Shown one piece after another: positions 52,453 to 64,000 of a stretch of DNA of 64,000 nt. This stretch comes from Lota lota (taxonomy: Eukaryota; Chordata; Actinopteri; Gadiformes; Lotidae). The stretch spans positions 4,253,758 to 4,317,757 of the forward strand of contig JACYXH010000802.1 of NCBI GenBank assembly GCA_026745465.1, in the 5' to 3' direction. Under the pieces are notes generated by a model that saw only the letters and a list, made by a program, of their open reading frames with translations, was not told the origin of the DNA and did no database searches. Position numbers and translations under genes: made by a program. Every line of letters begins with the position of its first letter. The stretch's first letter is position 1.

Positions 52453-55400
52453 CTACCTTTTAAAGCTAAAGTTCTTCCAGAGGCTGCTGATGGTGGCCTG
52501 CACCCCGGGGCTGTTGTTCTCGTTGTTGGTCGGGGGCTTCTTGCCGGGGGGCCCCTGGGAGCCTGAAGGCCTCCTCCTCAGACCGCTGGCCCTGGCTGGG
52601 GCCACCGGGTGGAGCTTAGCTGGAGGCACCGCCCCCTGGTTACTGGGCCTGGAGCGAGGCAACCCGGCAACCTGGATGAGAGAGGGAGAGAAGAGATGGA
52701 ACCATGGGATGGAGGGAAGACAGAAAAATAATTAATTGGGATCCATATTTAAATCAATTGCAACATGCCAGAGCGATGCAGTTGAATCTACGGATGCATC
52801 TCAACATCCTCAGTGGAAGGTATATGGTATGAATGGGGCGGGGTGGGGTGATGCAGCCCTACCAGTGATCGGACCACCAGTGTTCTCCTGGGGTCCCGCG
52901 GAACGTGCATGGGTCTCTGGTCTGAACCCTTTAAGCCCGCTTCCTGCAGGAGAGACACCACGACCCCACTTAAAAAAATTTCTCTGATCTTGATATTATA
53001 TAGACCGGGATGGACTACAGGTTAAAGGCCAGGTGTGGAACAAGATGACAGTTTGTTTACTCACAGCATCCTCTTTGTGGCATGGCGACAGGAGGCAAGA
53101 GGCTACGGAACCGGTCGTGTCAGCCACTCCTTCCACCTCACAGGAAGTGAGGTCACAGGGCTGCGACTGGGAGAAGTAGGCGCTGTCCTGGGAGGGTGGT
53201 GAGGCCGGCGGGGAGTCGTCCTCCAGGTCGACCACCTGGGGGGTGGGGGACTCTGCTGGCGGGGGTCCCGAGCCCCATGAGAAACTCTCTGTTTGGCGCT
53301 GGTAGCGCTGGAGCGCAGCGATGCCCGACACCACGGGCTTGGGGGCGGCTGAGGGTTTGATGGAGGAAGAGGAGCAGGAGGAGGCGGTGGGGGGCTGGGA
53401 GAGGCCGGACCAGCGGAACACCCCGAGGCCCTGGCTGGCAGGTCTAGGAGAGGTGGTGGTGATAGGGGTGGGGGAGGTGGTGGTAGGGGTGGGGGACGCG
53501 GTAGGGCTGGGGGTCTCTAGGGAGGGTGCTTCGGGGCTGTCACTTTCACTATCATCATCATCATCAGCGCCGCCGCAGGTGTTCTCTTCCCCCGCGCCCG
53601 AGGGAGGCGCTGCATCATCATTACCACCATCTCTGGTGCTCAAACCAGGGGCCTCGCAGGATGCGCTAAAGAACCTGACAGAAGGGGGTCATGTGATCAG
53701 CAGGCATCAGCCACACAGATAAGGTGTGAAAACACACGCTACACACATACGGCTACAACGGATGCGACAGTCGTATTTAAAGGGTTATAGGAAATGTGTC
53801 ATTTGGAGAAAATGATTAATGTCTGTGTGACACTACAAACGAAAACAAGGTGTTTGTTATACTATGACCTCACCACAGTTTTAAAACCATGTGAAAGGTG
53901 AAAGTGGCCTGGCCGTCCCCCACCCCTTCCTGGTCTCCACCTGCTGCATGTTGCCTGGCCGTCCCCCTCCCCTCCCTGGTCTCCACCTGCTGCACGTTGC
54001 CTGGCCGTCCCCCACCTCTCCCCTCCCTGGTCACTACCTGCTGCGCGTGGCCTGGCCGTCCCCCTCCCCTCCCTGGTTCCTCCTCTGTAACAGGGTGGCG
54101 AAGCGGTTGCGGGCCCGGGGTGTGACGCTGTTACTGCCCCCTGGTGGCCTGGGAAGGAAGAGCTTTTCCTCCTGGTCCTGCACCTCAGAACGGGCCCTCT
54201 TCAGGCCAGAGGACCCCGTGTATAGCTGCAGCACGTCCTGGTCGGACAGGCTGGAGTCTGGGAGAAGGGGAGGTGGGTGTTTAGTGATTAGTCATGTGAC
54301 AGGAGTGTCGTACCAGGCGAGCAGTGGTTATGGGCATTCCCCGTGCATTACATTATAATCTATATTATTCAATGTAATTATTGTTATTATTAACATAACG
54401 TTCACTTCATGAAAGCATTGGGGCATCCTTTAAATATACCTACCTTAATGATATGCATCTGCATTCAACGCAAATCACTTTGGATAAAAGCGTCTGCTTA
54501 AATAACTTTCTAGTAGTAAACCGTAATTTTTGGTCCATATTAAACTCGTGACTAAAATATAACATGCTTACATATAGAGCCAAACATGAATGTTCTGTCT
54601 CTACAGAGACGCTACAACATCCCAGAGCGAGCAGGTGGAGTTGAGGACTCACCCTCTCTGGGTCTCTTCACCCCCAGCTCCCTGCTGGGCAGACGCAGCC
54701 CCTGGAGCCCCACCACCCTCTCCTGCCCCCTGGTGGAGGGGGGTCTGTGGCATTCCTCCTCCTCCTTCTTCACCAGGCTGGTGGTGGTGGTACATCCAGC
54801 GGTGTATCCCCGGCTCCAGATGCTGGAAGAAGCGCCGCTACGCCGGGCAGGAGCAACAGAGTCCTTCCAGCGACGGCTACGAGGTTTCACCGTCTGGGTG
54901 TGTCGGAGGGGTTAGCAGCTACTGTTTATTACAAGTCATGTAGCAGGAGGTTTTATCTGAGGTAACTTACAAGTGAGGCTGAGGACAGTCAGATCTGACA
55001 GAACATCTCATAGTTTGAGATGTTCACAGAAGAGATCGGTCTTCTGGGTACTGTACCGGCAGAGCGAGTTTGTCCGGGTTGAAGTCGTCAATCCTCTCCA
55101 TTGTGTTGAGGTCCAGGTTGCCCAGAGCCATCTGGTACCCTTTCTCATCCCCTGTGTTTCTGGGTTTACGTCGTCAAGGGCAACGCATCCCCAAAAATGT
55201 ACTTTTAAATATCAGGTATTAATTCAGTAGCCTCTGTAAAACACCTCTCACATTCACATTAGTTTTAAGTTAGTCTTTACTGTTGCAACAGCACCACCTA
55301 CAGGTGGTCCATGACCCTGCACACTTCAGGATCGCATCAGTCTATATTGTATTTCATAACGATTTGGATCTAGATATTCTATTTATTTCACTGGATGTAT

Positions 55401-57211
55401 TGGTTTGTTTTTATCCATGGCTGTTATTTGTATCCTACCTTACAGAATCAGAATACTAGTGAATAAAAATACTATAATATTAGAGTGTACTGAATGTTGT
55501 GCGAGTGACTGCATTTCATGACACTATTACTTTGCATAATATGGCAGACAGACAGACAGCCAGGCAGAAGGATACAGGCCAGCATAGCTGAGGGTGCTGG
55601 GGTCCAGGTGCTCTGGGTAGGGGTTGAGAGGCACCACCTTGCGTCGGAGCGGGTCGAACACCAGCTGGTATAGGAAGGTGTTGTCGGCCTTGACGAAGCC
55701 CTGCAGGTACTCCTCCGGAACAGTCACGCTCATCTTCAGGTACTGGCCCATCTTCCGGATCACCTGGGGGAACACAGAACCGGGTTCACGCCTTGCATCC
55801 TATATAGGGTCCTAGTGCACATCTTCTGCCTTTTCATTCTCTGGACCCAAAATAATAATTCAGTGTCTCGTGGGACCCGACCGGAATGGGTGATCCTTTC
55901 GTAACGGACGTTTGTTGCGTTGTCAGAGAGCAACCCACCTGCAACTGGATCACAGCCCATTTTAGATCAGACCCAGTTTCAGAAAAGCCATTTTATGGGG
56001 ATCAAGCTCACATCATGGTCACACCATCAAGGGTCACACCTTGCTTACTTTCTCTGCACTATATAAGTTGAGAACGTGGTTTTAAAAATGTAACCAGCCT
56101 TGCCCCCAATTAGTATTTAGTAATGCTTTTACCCAAAGCTACATACAGTAAATTCTGATACATGTCATGAAGGAATAGGTAGGGGGTTAGGGCATTTTGT
56201 ATGGTGCACATTAGGAATCAAACCCAGTGCCTGTAGGCCTGGAGTCAAACGTCCTAGCCACATAACTATCCTTCCCCTTTAATAACATTCACAACTTTGT
56301 TCAATGAGCATGTTGAAATGGCCCTTTCAAGAACAGACAATGTCTTTCCATTTATGTTAGAGCCTGTATCATGTTTCCCATCAGCGTTTTAATGGGCATC
56401 TGCCATGGACATTGGAATGATTTTAATGGAGAAAATTGGCTTTATTGAGAAATCTGATCCAGCAGGAAATGCCATCTTGTTTTGGAGGCAGAGCTTCTGC
56501 ATTCAGTTTCTCTCTCTGTTAAAAAAACTCTTTATAGGTTCACCACTAAGCACTGGTTATCAATATGTGTGTAGTTTAGTTTGACAATGGTAAATAGTTG
56601 ATTTATAGTACATAGGTAATAGTATCGTTTTTAATAGTGTACCATTCTTAATAGTCTTGTAGTTACTAGCATATCGTTTGTTAATAGTTTTTAGCGCTCA
56701 TCATGAGTATGTCGGTTGTTGAATGGTAAAGCCTATTATAGTCGCCGTGTGTGAACTCAGCAAGCCAGCTGCAAACAAAAAATTATGTCACGGCCCTAGA
56801 GCACTGTTCTTACACCGATTTGTTGCGTGTTGGGTAGCTCAGAAATGTTGAAGCTCTGCAGGCAGTGTGCTCGAACACCCCGTCAACACCAATGACACGA
56901 CCAAACGACCAAATTGCGTGCGTAGACTGTCCGCGATCTTCATTAACAGCGCATCACGGCGACTGTAAATTCCGCTTTAGTATGTGATTAGTATATAATG
57001 TGTTAATAGTACATAGTTAGTTAACAGTATATTGTTGGTTACTAGTATAGTTACTAGTACTAGTATATAGTTTGTTTCTAGTATATAGTTAGTAAATAGT
57101 ATATTGTATGTTACTAGTATATAGTTATTGAACAGTGTTTCCCCTACATGCATCCAGCAGTGGCACCGCACCACCACTGGCTTACCAACTCCACTGCATT
57201 CAGCCATGCAC

Positions 57212-57281
<70 letters not shown>

Positions 57282-60200
57282 TTTTAAGAATTAGAAAATA
57301 GGTTGGGCGTTTTTTAATCTAAAAACGTAGATATCATACGTGCCCTCTAGTGCACCCCTCTCAGTTGTTACATTGTCATTGGAGAAATATTGTGGAAAGA
57401 TATTGACAGCAAAATAGTGTTCTGCTATAGAACAATAAAAAACACACTTCTTTCTGTTGTGATGCACCAGCGCCCTACTGGAATCAGTCATCACACTTGA
57501 ATCTCTCTGCGCCTCCACACATCAGCACCGTGAACACGCATATCAGCACCTTTCACGAGCACATCAACATAGTGCCCTTCACACACACCTCAGCTCCTCC
57601 AGCTGCTGGAATTAATCCTAGGGTAACACTGCAGTATATAGTATGTTACTAGTATAAAGTTGGTGGACTAGTTAGTTAATGATATATGGTTCTGCTCACT
57701 GTGAGTATGTCGGGTTGTTGTTAATAGCTAGTGGGTCATTAGTATATACAGTAGTATGTTACTAGTATGTAGTTGACTGTTTATTGGGTTGTTAATAGTT
57801 AGCTTATTAATAGTAGTTTGTTGATAGTATATTTAACAGTATATGGTTCTTCTCACTGTGATCATGTCAAGTTGTTGTTAATAGCGAGTTTGTTACTAGA
57901 CTATAGTTATTGAAGTAGTTAGTTACTATTTTAGGGTTCTCATGTTATTTATAGTTACTAGTACATGGTTCTTCTCACTGTGAGTATGTGAAGTTGAGGT
58001 TAATAGTTTGATTATTAATATAGTATAGTTTGTAAGTAGTATATTTAAGGGTATAAAGTTCTCACCGTGAGTATGTCGGGGTTGTTGGCCATCTTGAGCA
58101 GCTTGCAGGCCTTTCCCAGGCCGATGCCATACAGCGAGGCCAGGTAGTCACAGCCAGACAGGATGCACATGTATCGGAACTTCTCCTCCGTGAACACACC
58201 CCCCAGGGAGCGACAGCGACCCAAGTGTGCCTGGTCGATCTCCAGCCCATTGCCCTCCTTGTCCATCTTCAACAGAACCTGACATGCACAGTTAAAGGCT
58301 CTTCAGTTGGACATCATAAACAGAACCTGAAGCAGTTACATGCTCTTCGTTGGACATTGTCAACAGACCCTGAAGCGGTTACATGCTCTTTAGTTGGACA
58401 TTGTCAACAGAACCTGAAGCAGTTACATGCTCATTAGTTGGACATTATCAACAGAACCTGAAGCAGTTACATGCTCTTTAGTTGGACATTGTCAACAGAA
58501 CCTGAAGCGGTTACATGCTCTTTAGTTGGACATTGTCAACAGAACCTGAAGCAGTTACATGCTTTTTAGTTAGACATTGTCAACAGAACCTGAAGCAGTT
58601 AAATGCTCTTTAGTTGGACATTATGAACAGAAACACAGTTACATGCTCTTTAGTTGGACATTGTCAACAGAAACACAGTTACATGCTCTTTAGTTGAACA
58701 TTGTGAATATAAACACATCTCATGGCTTTCATTCCTCGTTTGAGCTCAATGGAAACCAACCAACCAATGAAAACCAACCAACCAAAAAGTGTCCAAAGGA
58801 AGAGAAAGGAGAAGTTAAAAGCTTTTATGCAAAGCAACTCAGGGGAATGTATTTTTACCCCATCATCTCCCACACTATACCACCCGGCCCATAGGAAATA
58901 GGTTCTTTACTTTTGTAAAGCAATGAAGTACAACATAAACTGTAAACTTAACATCTAAACAGCTCAACATTCTGGTAATATGAATGTAACCAGGGAGATC
59001 ACCATAGCCAGGCTAACGAAGACTCTAGAGGGGACAGGGGAGGGGAAAGCGGGAGAGGGTGAAATGGTGAAGGGGAGAGGAGAGGAGAGAGGGGAGGTTA
59101 AATGGGCAGAGGGGCGAGGAAGGAGGGCAGTGTTTCTCCCTACATGCATCCAGCAGTGGCGCAGCACTGTTGCTGGATTACTTACTCTACTTTAAAAATA
59201 AATAAATAATAATAATAATAACGAATTATGTTGGGTGCCCCAAATGCGATTTATTTCATTTAAAAACATATATCATAAGTGCTGCACTGGTAGGTGCCTA
59301 CTGCACCCACCTCAATAGTAATATTGTCATTGGAGAAATACTGTGGAAAAATACTGGCAAAATATGGTTTTACTTTAGAAGAATAACAAATGCATGAGAG
59401 ATATAAAGACAATAGAAGGAAACCTACATATTAGATCGTGCAGAACAGAAGCAACAGTATTATGAAACCCAGAAGGTGGGATGGCTACAAATTGCAGACT
59501 GAAAACAACACTATTTGATCTTATGTGAGGTTGTCATACCATTGTTGTTGGTATGAATGCACCAGTGGACTACTGGAATCACTGATCACACAGATACCTC
59601 TCTTTTCCTGCGCACATCAGCACCGTGCACATCAACGTGGTGCACATAACATACACCTCAGCAAGGCTGACGGAAAAACGCTCTGGTGAAACACTGCGTG
59701 GTGAGAGGTAGAGAGGAGAGAGGAAGGGAGAGACGGGGAGAGGGTAGAGGAGATGAGAGGGGAGTGAAGCAGACCTTTTTGCAACCGAAGGCCAGCAGGT
59801 CAGAGTCCTCTGTGATGATGGCCTGGGCCAGGCCCGCCTTGCTGAGGAACGCCAGCTGGGCGTCCGCCTCGTAGGGAGCCACCACACAGTCCACCCCCCT
59901 GGCCCTGGCCGCCTGGGGGGAACACAGACGACAAGCGACATACAACATAGATGTTATAATGTTACGTAGCATAATACGGTCAATAATGCACATGTCCATA
60001 ATGTTAACATTTACATTCTGTCTGTTCATTGGTACAACAGTTACATGGTGGCCTTGTCCTAACCTTGATGACATGATGGGCCATGGAGGGCGTGACGTTG
60101 ACAGAGCGTGTAAAGCAGTCCCTTGCTTCAGAGAGCTTCCCCTCACGTAGCAACTGCTTTCCCTTTTGGAGGTTAGCCTGTCTGCGCCTGGACAAACAAC

Positions 60201-61105
60201 AATAGAATCACTGTCTAACCCCAACCTGTCTCTTTATTCACTGTCTAACCCCAGCTTGTCTCTATTCACTGTCTAACCCCTTCTGGTTTCTGTATTCACT
60301 GTCTAACCTCTACCTGCTTCTTAATGACTCATCTCAGTATTCACTATCTAACCTCTACATGTTTCTGTATTCACTGTCTAACACCTAGCTACTCCTTAAT
60401 GACCTGTCTCTATATTCACTGTCTAACCACGATAGGTCTCTGTATTTACTGTCTAACCCCTTCCTGTCTGTATTCAGTGTCTAACCCCAACCTGTCTCTG
60501 TATTCACAGTCCAACCCTTGCCTGCTCCTAATGACCAACACCTACATTTCAGTATCTAAACAGAAACCAGACCTAAATAGGGCATCTTTCTTCTAAATTA
60601 AATACAAAGCAATACAATGTCCAAAATATTTAAAGTGGCTTGATTTTCTGATGTTTGCCACATAAAGAGAAGATTAGATAAATAACTTACTCTCTACGAG
60701 ACTTCTCCACCTCTTTCTTCGACGGCAGGTTGCATCCGTCGAACACCAGAATTGGTCTCACATCAAATGATAGGAGCATGTCCACAAATTTCATACAGTA
60801 TGTGACGTACCTGGGAATACGAAAATACCACTCCATTGATGAATAATCAAAGGCAGTTAGTTATCCAAATGAAACTACAAATTCTATGTTTCGGTTTTAA
60901 TTAAATGTAAGCATACCATAGGTAATAAAAAAGATAAAACATACTGATCTGTTGGTTCTCCTTTGGCCAGCTTTTCAGCACACGAGAAAGCTCCTTTATG
61001 CAGCCAGCAGTAGGTGTCCACAGCCACTGTCTGCCCTCGGTACTTCTTCACATGGACGGGCTCTGAAGCATCTTTGAGGAACTGGAGCAGTCCCTGGATT
61101 CCCAT
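52453..61105 (-). CDS. exo1: Exonuclease 1 (EXO1), complete, 11 coding exons
   Basis: Minus-strand coding exons: 61105-60945, 60810-60691, 60187-60064, 59912-59775, 58278-58066, 55763-55576, 55159-55057, 54893-54653, 54257-54038, 53674-53065, 52671-52453. All joins keep phase and give 778 aa (human 846). The N-terminus [10 protein letters not shown] starts the FEN1/XPG nuclease fold. The metal ligands fall at the same numbers as in human: D30, D78, E150, D152, D171, D173 and D225 (within SGCDYL). The C-terminal half is Ser/Pro-rich and poorly conserved, but the end (LGPARASGL-like [13 protein letters not shown], then LWKNFSFKR) matches the family, including the MutS/MutL-interaction end. Role: 5'-3' exonuclease/flap nuclease in mismatch repair, DNA end resection and meiotic crossing-over. 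The last two residues could instead continue through a cryptic donor (AAAAG|GTAGAC). Coding exon 7 needs an acceptor 7 bases upstream of the more obvious ACACAG. Confidence 0.96.
53906..54076 (-). repeat. 46-51-bp minisatellite covering the exo1 exon 9 donor
   Basis: Units starting gcctggccgtccccc occur at about 53906, 53952, 53998 and 54049 on the plus strand. The third contains the real 5' splice site (GCAGCAG|GTAGTG on the minus strand, exon end 54038). The first two carry GCAGCAG|GTGGAG. Confidence 0.9.
54450..54512 (+). mobile_element. SINE tail fragment in an exo1 intron
   Basis: Contains cactttggataaaagcgtctgcttaaat, the same tail motif as at 41255. It lies between exo1 coding exons 8 and 9. 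Confidence 0.65.
56115..56280 (-). mobile_element. SINE fragment in an exo1 intron, minus orientation
   Basis: The order of landmarks (acccaaagctacatacag, then aggtagggggttaggg, then a degraded B-box region aatcaaacccagtgcct) matches the reversed SINE at 17235. It lies in the intron between exo1 coding exons 5 and 6. Confidence 0.6.
56985..57130. repeat. AT-rich degenerate repeat (tagtatatagtta)
   Basis: Short runs of the motif ctagtatatagtta with variable spacing. The same motif continues on the far side of the hAT-like element at about 57640-58060, so the transposon appears to have landed inside an existing array in this exo1 intron. Confidence 0.7.
57133..57631. mobile_element. hAT-like non-autonomous DNA transposon, copy 1 (exo1 intron)
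   Basis: Starts CAGTGTTTCCCCTACAT and ends TAGGGTAACACTG, so imperfect terminal inverted repeats of about 13 bp. It shares atgcatccagcagtggc, attgtcattggagaaata and cacatcagcaccgtg with copy 2. A long TA microsatellite (57215-57276) sits inside. No 8-bp target duplication is evident. It encodes no protein. Confidence 0.7.
57215..57276. repeat. (TA)31 inside a transposon copy
   Basis: A pure 62-bp TA run. Copy 2 of the same transposon has a (TAA)n stretch (59201-59221) at the equivalent place, so both copies expanded a simple repeat at one internal spot. Confidence 0.95.
57640..58060. repeat. AT-rich degenerate repeat, continuation
   Basis: Repeats of gttactagtatatagtt and of ggttcttctcactgtgagtatgt. 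The latter is also similar to the plus-strand sequence at the exo1 exon 5 donor (ctcaccgtgagtatgtcggg), so part of this array may descend from that exon edge. Confidence 0.65.
58318..58700 (-). repeat. 44-bp minisatellite copying the exo1 exon 5 acceptor
   Basis: About nine units, spaced 44 bp, with the core caacagaacctgaagcagtt, begin right beside the exon edge at 58278. On the minus strand each unit reads CTTCAG|GTTCTGTTGA, matching the true acceptor and first exon bases (GTCAG|GTTCTGTTGA). Confidence 0.93.
59128..59696. mobile_element. hAT-like non-autonomous DNA transposon, copy 2 (exo1 intron)
   Basis: Starts CAGTGTTTC and ends GAAACACTG (perfect 9-bp terminal inverted repeats). The interior lines up with copy 1 in the same order and orientation. 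It lies in the intron just before exo1 coding exon 5. No clear target duplication. Confidence 0.75.
60215..60535. repeat. Degenerate ~30-bp tandem repeat in an exo1 intron
   Basis: The core tattcactgtctaacccc recurs about nine times with variable linkers (acctgtctctgt and similar). Some linkers contain cttaatgac, which recalls the SINE body, so the array may have grown from a SINE fragment. Confidence 0.8.
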
Positions 61106-61850
61106 ACCGACGGTTGGTTCTCTAACTCTGGTCTGGAAATTAGTTTGGATCTCTGAGGGGAGAGGAATAGTCAACATTACGCAGGGAAAATATAGCATAT
61201 AGACACATGACAACACCTCACTGTTTTCAATGGGACGCCTAGTTGACACAGTAACGCATTGATGGGTAACATATTACGTGACTTATGTTGGTTGCTTTAG
61301 TATCTAAACGGGTTTAAACCACTTATACCATATAGTCTGTGTACCATGCGAACGAAATTCCTAACAGAAGAATAAAGTTATTTGAAATGAATTGACGTTA
61401 TGCTAGTTTGACCCACCGTCATTCGTTTTCAGAAACGACCAGAACCGTCAACGTTTGAAAAGCATCGACGACCAACAGCTTTTAAAACTCGCAACAACCA
61501 AAAAATGCACTCAACAGAACGATTGCAAATGAAAGAAGTCGATTAAGAAAAGGTAAATGGTCAGAACAGTTCATTAAGTCGATTAATTAACTAAAACAGC
61601 TATTCTGTTGTATTTGTCCAGCATCATCGCAATGTGACTGAATTGAAAACGCCAGACACAATGTCAACTGCTTGCAGTTATTTGCAACTTGTCCGTGTCA
61701 GAGATAACGGGACAATGCAGTCTCTGACATAAATAAAGCATTGTTACAGATTGAGTATAGGTAAAGGGACGCTTACCTGTGTTTTAATGTTATGATTGCT
61801 GTATACAACTTATCCCACCGTCAGCCTCCGCACTTAGGTATTCATTTTTT
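61106..61850 (-). promoter_or_regulatory. exo1 5' UTR, split by an intron
   Basis: The start-codon exon extends to an acceptor at 61152 (CCTCAG on the minus strand). A good minus-strand donor, ACAG|GTAAGC, ends an upstream non-coding exon at 61777. The transcription start is estimated near 61850; it is not visible. Confidence 0.6.
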
Positions 61851-62347
61851 AGCGGTAAAAGCGCCACAACGTCGTCAGCGGGTTCCTATTGGTCCAGAGT
61901 TTCTCGCTAGCCAATTGGAAGAACGAAGAGGCAGGAATTAGTGAAACACAGGGTTGTATGTCTGTGACAACGTCTCGTTAATGCCCCCCCCCCCCCCCCC
62001 CCCCTTCTTATAATGTATGTAAATGTCCACTGTCATTTTTTGGAATCCATATACCGTGTCCTCCACAGTGTTTGTGTTATGTTCATCATTTCTGCAACTC
62101 CTCTCTCCCTCCGCTAGATGACGCGGCCTCTCCCCAGTGTGTCGTGTTGGGATTTGACGTGTCTCCTTTTCATCGATTCTCACTTCCTGCTTCCTACAGC
62201 ACAGCCCAGACAAAAACAAAATGGACTAGTTTTAACTCTTCAGCGAGAAAATCAGAGCCGTTGACAGTCTTACCGCCACACTGTTCTATTGAATCATAGA
62301 CAGTCGCTCATTTAAATGTGATTTTTATAGGACTTTAGGCGTCAACC
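61850..62347. promoter_or_regulatory. Putative bidirectional promoter of exo1 and yipf4
   Basis: The interval between the divergent genes has an inverted CCAAT box (attgg at 61888), a palindromic CCAATTGG at 61911-61918 and a GC-rich segment with aaaagcgcc (about 61857-61865) resembling an E2F-type site. No TATA box is evident. A C21 run (61984-62004) lies between the CCAAT boxes and the yipf4 start. Confidence 0.55.
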
Positions 62348-63976
<1,629 letters not shown>

Positions 63977-64000
63977 TAATTTAGATTAAAAATACCAATG

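Overview
This is vertebrate nuclear DNA, almost certainly from a ray-finned (teleost) fish. Genes are split by GT-AG introns, and the predicted proteins match vertebrate families. The non-coding DNA is packed with long dinucleotide microsatellites, poly(G/C) runs, minisatellites, tRNA-derived fish SINE fragments and a decayed LINE. No bacterial, organellar or viral gene was recognised. The species cannot be fixed from the sequence alone.

Five protein-coding genes can be supported. From left to right they are: pdzd8 (minus strand, first three coding exons at 9283-23851; the 3' part runs off the left edge); edaradd (plus, six coding exons at 25672-31475, complete, 214 aa); an AHNAK-type PDZ/giant-repeat gene (minus, three exons at 32800-39678; the extreme N-terminus was not found); exo1 (minus, eleven coding exons at 52453-61105, complete, 778 aa); and yipf4 (plus, first three coding exons at 62348-63946; the 3' part runs off the right edge). 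All exon joins were checked by hand for GT-AG sites and reading phase.

The layout alternates. pdzd8 and edaradd are head-to-head across 1.8 kb. edaradd and the AHNAK-like gene are tail-to-tail, with polyadenylation signals about 290 bp apart. exo1 and yipf4 are head-to-head across a 1.2 kb start-to-start interval that looks like a shared CCAAT-box promoter. Between the AHNAK-like gene and exo1 lies a broken non-LTR retrotransposon (about 44.84-47.82 kb). That element was itself hit by a 285-bp insertion with a 4-bp target duplication.

The genes do not form a pathway. PDZD8 is an ER lipid-transfer/tethering protein, EDARADD is the ectodysplasin receptor adaptor, AHNAK-like is a scaffold, EXO1 is a mismatch-repair/resection nuclease, and YIPF4 is a Golgi membrane protein. 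The most interesting structure is where repeats meet splice sites. In exo1, one 3' splice site and one 5' splice site are each copied in an adjacent minisatellite, giving rows of decoy sites. In pdzd8, the polypyrimidine tract of exon 3 has become a C24 plus (TC)n microsatellite. The AHNAK-like exon contains seven periods of a nearly identical 282-bp coding repeat. A 21-bp perfect palindrome and a three-way-junction fold inside the 285-bp insertion are further structural oddities.
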